From NCBI GenBank assembly GCA_019136515.1, contig JAGVUB010000106.1, positions 1 to 64,000 of the forward strand: 64,000 nt of DNA. The letters run 5' to 3'. The notes beneath the pieces are model-generated. The model saw nothing but the letters and a program-made list of their open reading frames with translations, did no database searches and was not told where the DNA came from. Made by a program: the position numbers and the translations under genes. Below, piece by piece: positions 44,531 to 52,256 of this stretch. Position 1 is the first letter of the stretch, and each line of letters opens with the position of its first letter. The stretch comes from Verrucomicrobiota bacterium (GTDB taxonomy: Bacteria; Verrucomicrobiota; Verrucomicrobiia; Opitutales; Opitutaceae).

Positions 44531-47500
44531 ATGAATAGATTGAATCGTACACCTGTTATTGCGTTCGCTGCGGTTCTTGCGCCGGGCTTGTTCGGTCAGG
44601 CCGCGACTCCGCCGGCAGCGGGCTTGGATGCAGCCGGCGTCTCCGAAGACGAGGTTGTGGTCCTCAGCCCGTTCGAGGTGACCGCTGACTCCGATAAAGG
44701 ATATTCAGCGACCCAAACCCTTGCCGGCTCTCGCATCAATACCCGCTTGGCAGACGTTGGCTCGGCGATCTCGGTTGTGACCGCCGAGTTCCTCAAGGAC
44801 ACCGGCGCGACCGACAACAAGACGCTGCTTACCTACACCACCAACACGGAAGTGGGCGGCACCCAGGGCAATTTCAAGGGCATTGGTGGCGGCAAGACCG
44901 AGGATGACGGCGGCCGTCTGGTCAATCCCAACAGCAACACCCGTGTCCGTGGCCTCAGCTCCGCGGACAACACCCGGAACTTCTTCAGCTCCGATATTCC
45001 GTGGGACGGATACAATGTCGATCGCATCGACATGCAGCGTGGCGCCAACTCGATTCTGTTCGGCTTGGGCAGCCCGTCGGGCATCATCAACGCCACCACC
45101 AAGTCCGCCCAGCATCGCAACTTCGGCTCGGCCGAGTTTCGTTTTGGCTCGTTCGGGGCGAATCGTCAGGTGATCGATGTCAACCAGAACATCCTCGCCG
45201 ACGAGCTGTCGCTGCGCGTGGCGCTCCTGCGCAACGACGAGCAGTTCAAACAGCAGCCGGCGTACAGCCTCGACCGCCGCGTGTTCGCGACTCTCCGTTA
45301 CGACCCGAAGTTCCTCGCGCGCGGCGGCAGCCGGACCACGCTCAAGCTCAACTTCGAGAACGGTACGGTCCGCAGCAACAACCCGCGCACGCTCACGCCG
45401 ACCGACCAGTTCACGACCTGGTGGAGCAAGGTGAACAAGGCCGGCTACGACCCGACCCGGGTCCAGTACACTGGCGACTTCTACCATCTCGACGCCGACG
45501 GCAATCCGACCTTCGACGCGAAGAACAAGCAGACCGGCGCCTATTCCATGCCCGACGCCGGCCAGTATGGTACCGGTCGTTCCAATACCCAGGTCTGGCT
45601 CGGCCAGCCGTCGTTCTTCGGTGGCATCTGGATGCCGGTTACCGAGGGCACGACCACGCCGGCGAAGTATTACCAGGCCGAGTTCATCACCCCCGGTGGG
45701 CTGAGCTCGACGGGCGGCTTCGATGGCAGCATCGGCGGCCTCCTCTTTTCGCGCCGCGTGACGATGGCCACCACGACCTACATGGCCGAGCGTGACACGT
45801 CCTTGATCTATCGCAACGAGGGTGTGTGGAAGGCTTCCACGCTCTCCGACAGCTCGGTCTTCGACTTCTACAACAACCTGCTCGAAGGCGAGAACAAGAA
45901 GGAGGCGCAGAACTTCAAGAACTTCAGCGCCAGCCTCACCCAGACCTTCTTCCATGAGAAGGTCGGCTTCGAGGCGGCCTACGATGTCGAACAATACAAC
46001 CGCACCCAGTATTCATTCGGAAATACGCTCTTCGTCGACATCAACACGAACTTGATCGACGGGACGGCGAATCCGAACTTCGGCAAGCCCTACATCGAGA
46101 GCGGCAACACCTGGGGCAACGGCCGCACCGGCGTCACGCACGAGTCGTCGCGCCTGAGCGCCTTTGCCACGCACGATTTCAACGAAGGCCGCAACAAGAG
46201 CTGGTTCTGGAAGCTGCTGGGCAAGCACACCCTTAGCGGGCTCTACAGCCAGGACATGTATCGTAACGACAGCCGCTCGTTCAAGCGTTACGGCACCGAG
46301 GACAGCTATGCCTCGTCCTTCTGGTCTCGCACCCTAGTTCCGGGCATCACCTCGGGGTATGGCATGAACGCCAACGAACGTACGGTCAGCAGCACGATCT
46401 ACCTCGGGCCGACGTTGAAGGATGTTGCGTCGCCCGCCGGACTCTATGTGTCCCGCGCCGGAGCACCGGTCGAGGTGCCGAGCACCGTCGATTTCCGGTA
46501 CTTCAACTCGACTTGGAACTCGAGTGCGAATCCATCCGACCGCTGGATCAACCCGTACAACAACGCCTCCCTTACCCAGTCGGAGAACCCGGCCAACTAT
46601 GTGGGCTGGACGACGACCCCGGTGAACGTTCTCAGCTCTGAGAATGGCGATCAGGACCGGTTGACGTTCGGTGCCAACCTCAACAAGCGCAAGGTCGACT
46701 CCCGTGCGGTGGTGTTGCAGTCCTACTTCTGGGACGGCGCCGTCATCGGCATGTATGGCATCCGCCGCGATAACGTGAAGTCGTGGGCGACCGCCGCCTA
46801 CGTTCCGACGACTTGGCCAAATACCGACCACGTGGATCTGGGCTATATCATCCCGGCGAACAGAGTTGACGCCGGCATGGTGCAGTACTCGACCGTGGGC
46901 CGGACCTACCAGTTGGCGCAGGCCAACTCGCCGAGCTGGAGCATCGTGACCAAGCTCAACAAGTTCTTTGGCAAGTACGGGGAGCGCTTCCCGGTCAACG
47001 TGAGCCTCTTCTACAACGAGTCCGAGAACTTCCAGATCACGGGCGCGCGCAACGACATCCATGGCAAGCCACTGCCGCTCCCCGCGGGCAAGACCAACGA
47101 GCGCGGCATCATGCTCTCGACTCAGGATGAACGGTTCTCGCTGAAGATCAATAAGTTCAAGACTTCATCGCTCAATGCGAGCAACGGCACCCTCACGACG
47201 TGGTTCCTCCTGGGCGACTACATCGTCCGTAACGAGAACCGCGCGGACTCCTATGAGTACCACCTGACCAAGATCGGCAACCCGAACTCCGTGGCGGAGA
47301 CCGGGACCGACATCGGCAGCGAAACTTGGCGCTACACCCCGCGGGTGATCAACGGCGTCGCCGAGTCGCAGGAAGACGCGGACGCTTTGGCCGCATCCGC
47401 GGTGGCCGCCTGGCGCAAGTACACCAGCGAGCCGCTCGTGAAGCAGATCCTGAAAGAGTGGGGTTTCAACGACTTCAGCGTTACCGCGCCGACCGTTGCC

Positions 47501-48202
47501 TCCACTCCGGTCCCGAACTTCACCGCGACCGAGGATCAGATCTCGACCGGTTGGGAGTATGAGTTCACCGCGAATCCCACCCGCAATTGGCGCCTCACGT
47601 TCAATGCGGCGGACACCAAGGCCCAACGCAACAACGTGGGCGGAGAGGCTCTCCGTGAGTTCATCGAGCTGACCAACCATTATCAGAACAACACCGCCAT
47701 GGGCGACATCCGCCAGTGGGGTGGTGGTCAGAATACCGGCCGCCCGGGTCTGAACAGCTGGAACACCAACTTCTACCAGAGCTACGCGTTGATGCGCCTG
47801 CAGGAAGGGGCCAACACTCCGGAGATTCGTCGTTGGCGTTTCAACCTCGTCACCAACTACAACTTCACCGAGGGCCGCCTCAAGGGCTTCAATGTGGGTG
47901 GCGGCTATCGCTGGGAGGACAAGATCGCGATCGGTTACCCGATGAAGAAGGACGCCAATGGTGCGAACGTCTTCGACATCGAAAATCCCTACTACGGCCC
48001 GACCGCCGACCACTTCGACTTCTGGATCGGCTACGAGCGCAGGTTGACCGAGAAGATCGATTGGCGCGTGCAGCTCAACATCCGCAATGCATTCGACAGC
48101 AACAGTCTGGTGCCGCTGTCGACGCAGTATGACGGAACCGTGGCCGCTTGGGGCATTGCCCCGGTGCGCAGTTGGACGCTGACCAACACGTTTAGCTTCT
48201 AG
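44531..48202 (+). CDS. TonB-dependent receptor 2, Opitutaceae type
   Basis: This 1223-aa outer-membrane receptor is a paralogue of the one at 40105. It has a signal peptide (PVIAFAAVLAPGLFGQA), a TonB-box-like VVVLSPFEVTADSDKGYSATQ, a plug with SAISVVTAEFLKDTGATDNKTLLTYTTNTEV and VDRIDMQRGANSILFGLGSPSGIINATTK, and a barrel ending WTLTNTFSF. The two receptors share the C-terminal RRLTEKIDWRVQLNIRNAF/RKLTDKINWRIQLNIRNAF block and differ most in the middle of the barrel, where ligand loops lie. It is followed by a strong terminator and then the glycosidase genes. The likely role is uptake of a different xylan-derived fragment. Confidence 0.93.
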   Translation: MNRLNRTPVIAFAAVLAPGLFGQAATPPAAGLDAAGVSEDEVVVLSPFEVTADSDKGYSATQTLAGSRINTRLADVGSAISVVTAEFLKDTGATDNKTLLTYTTNTEVGGTQGNFKGIGGGKTEDDGGRLVNPNSNTRVRGLSSADNTRNFFSSDIPWDGYNVDRIDMQRGANSILFGLGSPSGIINATTKSAQHRNFGSAEFRFGSFGANRQVIDVNQNILADELSLRVALLRNDEQFKQQPAYSLDRRVFATLRYDPKFLARGGSRTTLKLNFENGTVRSNNPRTLTPTDQFTTWWSKVNKAGYDPTRVQYTGDFYHLDADGNPTFDAKNKQTGAYSMPDAGQYGTGRSNTQVWLGQPSFFGGIWMPVTEGTTTPAKYYQAEFITPGGLSSTGGFDGSIGGLLFSRRVTMATTTYMAERDTSLIYRNEGVWKASTLSDSSVFDFYNNLLEGENKKEAQNFKNFSASLTQTFFHEKVGFEAAYDVEQYNRTQYSFGNTLFVDINTNLIDGTANPNFGKPYIESGNTWGNGRTGVTHESSRLSAFATHDFNEGRNKSWFWKLLGKHTLSGLYSQDMYRNDSRSFKRYGTEDSYASSFWSRTLVPGITSGYGMNANERTVSSTIYLGPTLKDVASPAGLYVSRAGAPVEVPSTVDFRYFNSTWNSSANPSDRWINPYNNASLTQSENPANYVGWTTTPVNVLSSENGDQDRLTFGANLNKRKVDSRAVVLQSYFWDGAVIGMYGIRRDNVKSWATAAYVPTTWPNTDHVDLGYIIPANRVDAGMVQYSTVGRTYQLAQANSPSWSIVTKLNKFFGKYGERFPVNVSLFYNESENFQITGARNDIHGKPLPLPAGKTNERGIMLSTQDERFSLKINKFKTSSLNASNGTLTTWFLLGDYIVRNENRADSYEYHLTKIGNPNSVAETGTDIGSETWRYTPRVINGVAESQEDADALAASAVAAWRKYTSEPLVKQILKEWGFNDFSVTAPTVASTPVPNFTATEDQISTGWEYEFTANPTRNWRLTFNAADTKAQRNNVGGEALREFIELTNHYQNNTAMGDIRQWGGGQNTGRPGLNSWNTNFYQSYALMRLQEGANTPEIRRWRFNLVTNYNFTEGRLKGFNVGGGYRWEDKIAIGYPMKKDANGANVFDIENPYYGPTADHFDFWIGYERRLTEKIDWRVQLNIRNAFDSNSLVPLSTQYDGTVAAWGIAPVRSWTLTNTFSF

Positions 48203-48224
48203 TCGCTTGTTTGTGCTTGGTCTC

Positions 48225-48263
48225 GGCGGTGGACCGCGAAATGCGGTCCGCCGCCTTCTTTTT
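48225..48263 (+). terminator. Intrinsic terminator after receptor 2
   Basis: Arms at 48225-48237 and 48243-48255 pair over 13 bp with one G-T pair around a GAAAT loop, followed by TTCTTTTT. It should separate receptor transcription from the glycosidase run. Confidence 0.9.
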
Positions 48264-48590
48264 GGGCCCGGATGGCTACCACCGTGCTCCGGACGGCAGT
48301 TGAACCCGGCGAGACCGCACGAATCGCGCGAACGGAGTCGGCGTGTTCGTCGATCGCGAAACTTCTACTTTGGTCGTGCAACCTGCAGCGGACGCGTGCC
48401 GTCGACATTACCACGCGCCCAAAGAGCTATGCCAGAGACACCCTCATTCGTCTTCGCCACCCGCCTACTCCCTTGCACGGTGGCTTCGTATCGCGCGGAT
48501 CTTGGCCGGAATGTTCGCCTGGGCGCCGACCTGGCGTGCCGTCTTGGCCGAAAGCGTCCGCCCGTGAGTGCCGGACTTTCCGTACGATTG
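48264..48590. other. Intergenic region upstream of the glycosidase cluster
   Basis: No gene is seen. The frame of the GH2 gene is open through this stretch, but the codons give an Arg/Pro/Ser-rich sequence that lacks any domain, and the first proper signal peptide starts at 48591. The promoter and operator of the glycosidase operon should be here. I could not identify a clear operator by eye. Confidence 0.5.
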
Positions 48591-51161
48591 ATGCTTCGCG
48601 TGATCATCGCGGTGGGCTTGTGCGTCGCTTCCGCGGTGGCGAGGCCGCTGCGCGAGACGACCAACTTCAACCGTGATTGGTGCTTCCAGCTCGGCGATCA
48701 TCCGGGCGCGGAGGCCGCTGGTTTCGACGACGCGGCGTGGTCGCGCGTCGGACTGCCGCACTCGTTCAGCCAGCCGTACTTCGCGGCGGGCAACGCGTTC
48801 TACGTCGGCTATGGCTGGTACCGGAAGACCTTCGACGTGCCGGCGAAGTGGACGGGCAAGCACCTCTTCCTCGATTTCGAAGGAGCGTTTCAGGACGCCG
48901 AGATCTTCGTGAACGGCCGCAGGGTCGGTGCGCACCAGGGCGGTTACACGGGTTTTGAGATCGAGATCACCGGCGCCGTCCGGCCCGGCACCAACCTCGT
49001 CGCCGTGCGCTTGAACAACCATTGGAACCCGCGGCTCGCCCCGCGTGCCGGCGAACACGTCTTCAGCGGCGGGCTCTACCGCAACGTCTGGCTGATCGCG
49101 AAGGCGCCGCTTCATGTCGCGTGGTACGGCACGTGGGTCACCACGCCGTCGGTCTCGGCCGAGACGGGCACGGTGAATGTGAAGACCGAAGTCGTGAATG
49201 CCGCCGCCGAGTCCAAGCGCTGCGAACTCCGTACCGAGATCGTCGATCCGGCCGGCCGCGTCGTGGCGAAACTGCGCGCGGCGCAGACCATCGCCGCCGG
49301 ACAGACGGCGACTTTCGACCAGACCAGCGCGCCGATCGCCAAACCGCTCCTCTGGTCGCCGGAGCATCCGCACCTCTACGCCGTGCGCACCACCGTGTTC
49401 GACGCCGGGCGGCCCGTGGACGATTGCGTCTCACCGCTGGGTTTCCGCTGGTTCGAATTCACGGCCGACCGGGGCTTTTTCCTCAACGGCGAGCACCGCT
49501 ACTTCAAGGGCGCCAACGTCCATCAGGACCACGCGGGGTGGGGCGACGCGGTCACGAGCGCCGGCTTCGCGCGCGACGTGCGGCTCATGAAGGACGCCGG
49601 CTTCGACTTCATCCGCGGTTCGCACTACCCGCACGCGCCGGCGTTCTCCGCGGCGTGCGACCGGATTGGGATGTTGTTTCTCCCGGAGAATTGCTTCTGG
49701 GGCACGGCCGGCTTCAAGAGCCCATGGGCCTCCAGCGCGTATCCGACGAATCCGGCCGATGAGGCGGGCTTCGAGGCGAGCGTGCGCGCCAGCCTGCGCG
49801 ACATGATCCGCATCCACCGCAACCACCCGAGCATCATCGGCTGGAGCATGGGCAACGAGGTGTTCTTCAGCGACCGCGCCGTGATGCCGAAGGTGCGCGA
49901 CTTCCTGCGGGCGCTCGTCGCCGACGCGCATGCGCTCGATCCGACACGGCCCGCCGTCATCGGCGGTTGCCAGCGCGGCGAGCTCGACAAGCTCGGCGAC
50001 GTGGCCGCTTACAACGGCGACGGCGCGCGCCTTTTCCCGAATCCCGGCGTGCCAAGCTTTGTCACCGAGTACGGTTCCACCATCGCCGACCGTCCCGGAG
50101 CGTACGCCCCCGGCTGGGGCGACCTGCCGACGACGCCCGGCGCTGATCCCGCGGCGCCCGACACGTGGCGACAACCGTGGCGCAGCGGCGAGGCGATCTG
50201 GTGCGGGTTCGACCACGGCAGCGTCGCCGGCCGGCAATTCGGCGCGATGGGCCTCGTGGACTACTTCCGCCTGCCGAAGCGGCAGTGGTACTGGTATCGC
50301 AACGAATACCGCGGCATCCCGCCGCCGCCGTGGCCCGCCGAGGGCACGCCCGCGGCACTGCGGCTCACGGCCGACAAGACCGAGCTGGCCCGCGTTGACG
50401 GGACCGACGATGCGCACCTCGTCGTCACCGTCGTCGATGCGGAGGGCCGACCGCTGAGCAATTGCCCGCCCGTCACGCTCGCGATCGAGTCGGGCTCGGG
50501 CGAGTTTCCGACCGGCCCGAGCATCGCTTTCGCGGCCGATTCCGACATCCCGATCCGCGACGGACAGGCGGCGATCGAGTTCCGCTCGTACCACGCGGGC
50601 ACGACCGTGGTGCGCGCGAGTTCGCCGGGGCTGCGCGAGGCGACTCTCCGGATCGTCTCGCGCGGCGGGCCGAAGTACGTCGCCGGTGTCACGCCGGCCG
50701 TCGCACCACGGCCGTATGTCCGGTTCACGGATGCCCCCGCGCTCGTTGGCACAGAAAAGTTCGGCCGCGAGAATCCGACCCGCGCCAGCAGCGAGTTGCC
50801 CGGCTGTGGTGGACGCCTTGCCAACGACGGCGACGCCGCGACCGTATGGCGGGCCGCGCCCGGAGACAAGATGCCATGGCTCCAGGTCGATCTTGAGCGC
50901 ATCGTCGAGGTGAAGCGGACCAAGCTGGTCTTCCCGACCGCTGGCGACTGGCGCTACCGAGTTGAGATCTCCGTCGATGGCGTGCAGGGCTGGCAGGTCG
51001 TCGCGGACCGCACCCAGATTCCCGGTGGCGACGCGGAGCGGACCGACACCGCCGAGACGGCGGCCACCGGGCGGTACCTGCGCCTCACATTCACCGGCTG
51101 GCCCGGCGCGGCGCCTGCGCTCGCCGAGGTCGAAGTCGTCGGAATCCTCACCAACCGCTGA
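48591..51161 (+). CDS. Glycoside hydrolase family 2 protein with C-terminal F5/8-type carbohydrate-binding module
   Basis: This is an exported enzyme: signal peptide MLRVIIAVGLCVASAVA. The GH2 sugar-binding domain (FNRDWCFQLGDHPGAEAAGFDDAAWSRVGLPHSF) comes first, then an Ig-like domain and the TIM barrel. The acid/base Glu is in IIGWSMGNEVFF and the nucleophile Glu in PSFVTEYGST. After an added Ig-like part (~585-690), a discoidin/F5-8 type C module ends the 856-aa protein (SSELPGCGGRLANDGDAATVW... YLRLTFTGWPG). Activity is likely beta-galactosidase or another beta-glycosidase trimming xylan side chains. It leads a six-gene run with 25-59-base gaps. Confidence 0.88.
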   Translation: MLRVIIAVGLCVASAVARPLRETTNFNRDWCFQLGDHPGAEAAGFDDAAWSRVGLPHSFSQPYFAAGNAFYVGYGWYRKTFDVPAKWTGKHLFLDFEGAFQDAEIFVNGRRVGAHQGGYTGFEIEITGAVRPGTNLVAVRLNNHWNPRLAPRAGEHVFSGGLYRNVWLIAKAPLHVAWYGTWVTTPSVSAETGTVNVKTEVVNAAAESKRCELRTEIVDPAGRVVAKLRAAQTIAAGQTATFDQTSAPIAKPLLWSPEHPHLYAVRTTVFDAGRPVDDCVSPLGFRWFEFTADRGFFLNGEHRYFKGANVHQDHAGWGDAVTSAGFARDVRLMKDAGFDFIRGSHYPHAPAFSAACDRIGMLFLPENCFWGTAGFKSPWASSAYPTNPADEAGFEASVRASLRDMIRIHRNHPSIIGWSMGNEVFFSDRAVMPKVRDFLRALVADAHALDPTRPAVIGGCQRGELDKLGDVAAYNGDGARLFPNPGVPSFVTEYGSTIADRPGAYAPGWGDLPTTPGADPAAPDTWRQPWRSGEAIWCGFDHGSVAGRQFGAMGLVDYFRLPKRQWYWYRNEYRGIPPPPWPAEGTPAALRLTADKTELARVDGTDDAHLVVTVVDAEGRPLSNCPPVTLAIESGSGEFPTGPSIAFAADSDIPIRDGQAAIEFRSYHAGTTVVRASSPGLREATLRIVSRGGPKYVAGVTPAVAPRPYVRFTDAPALVGTEKFGRENPTRASSELPGCGGRLANDGDAATVWRAAPGDKMPWLQVDLERIVEVKRTKLVFPTAGDWRYRVEISVDGVQGWQVVADRTQIPGGDAERTDTAETAATGRYLRLTFTGWPGAAPALAEVEVVGILTNR

Positions 51162-51186
51162 GCGTAATCCTCGCCTTCTCTCGCCC

Positions 51187-52227
51187 ATGTGTTTCCGCCC
51201 AAAATTCCTGTCTCGGCTGCTCGCACTTCTGGCGCTTGCGGCCGTGCCGTTGGCGTCGGCCGGCGCCGCCGATGCCGCCTTGTGGACCAATCCACTCGTG
51301 CTCCAGCGGGCTGATCCGCATGTGCTGGGGCACACCGACGGCTTCTACTACCTGATCGCCACGGTGCCGGAGTACGATCGGATCGAGCTGCGCCGCGCGC
51401 CCACGCTCGCGGGGCTCTCGACGGCGCAGCCGAAGACGCTCTGGCGGCGGCCGGCGTCGGGGCCGATGAGCGGCGTCGTGTGGGCGCCCGAGCTCCACTG
51501 GATCGATGGTCGCTGGTTCGTCTATTTCTCGGGCGGCGACGCCGCCGGCCCGTGGCACTCGGTGCGGCTCTACGTGCTGGAGAACACCGCCGCCGATCCG
51601 TTCGCCGGCGAGTGGCGGGAACGGGGCCGGATCGCGACCAAGTGGGACACGTTCACCCTCGACCCGACGACGTTCGAGCATCGCGGCGTGCGCTACCTTG
51701 CGTGGACGCAGCTCGAGCCTGGCCGCCAGGGCACGAACATCTACCTCGCGCGCATGGATACGCCGACGTCGATCGTCGGTGAGCCCACGCTGCTCTCGCG
51801 GCCGGAGTTCCCGTGGGAACAGCGGGTCTTTTGGGTGAACGAGGCGCCGGCGGTGCTCATCCGCCACGGCAAGGTCTTCATCACCTATTCGGCCAGCGCA
51901 ACCGACTCGAACTACTGCATGGGCCTGCTGACCGCCTCCGCCGAGGCCGACCTGCTCGACCCGAAGTCGTGGACCAAATCGCCGGAGCCAGTGTTCGCCA
52001 GCAGCGAGGCCCACAGCCAGTTCGGTCCGGGTCACAATTCCTTCACGACCACGCCCGACGGGCAGACCGACATTGTGGTCTACCATGCCCGCGGCTTCCG
52101 GGATATTCCGGGGGAGGCGTTGTCCAATCCCGACCGCCACACCCGTGCCCAGGTGCTGCACTGGACCATCGATGGCCAACCCGACTTCGGCGAGCCCGTG
52201 GCCGATGGTCCTTATCAAGCACGCTGA
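51187..52227 (+). CDS. Glycoside hydrolase family 43 protein (arabinofuranosidase/xylosidase-like), first copy
   Basis: This is an exported 346-aa five-bladed propeller enzyme with a signal peptide through LLALLALAAVPLASAGAA. The catalytic triad candidates are Asp in RADPHVLGH, Asp in TFTLDPTTF and Glu in WVNEAPAVL. WAPELHWIDGRWFVYFS is the common GH43 block. There is no accessory domain. It probably removes arabinofuranose from xylan side chains; beta-xylosidase is the other option. It starts 25 bases after the GH2 stop. Confidence 0.87.
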   Translation: MCFRPKFLSRLLALLALAAVPLASAGAADAALWTNPLVLQRADPHVLGHTDGFYYLIATVPEYDRIELRRAPTLAGLSTAQPKTLWRRPASGPMSGVVWAPELHWIDGRWFVYFSGGDAAGPWHSVRLYVLENTAADPFAGEWRERGRIATKWDTFTLDPTTFEHRGVRYLAWTQLEPGRQGTNIYLARMDTPTSIVGEPTLLSRPEFPWEQRVFWVNEAPAVLIRHGKVFITYSASATDSNYCMGLLTASAEADLLDPKSWTKSPEPVFASSEAHSQFGPGHNSFTTTPDGQTDIVVYHARGFRDIPGEALSNPDRHTRAQVLHWTIDGQPDFGEPVADGPYQAR

Positions 52228-52256
52228 ACCGCGCCGGAGATCCCTTCATATTCTCC

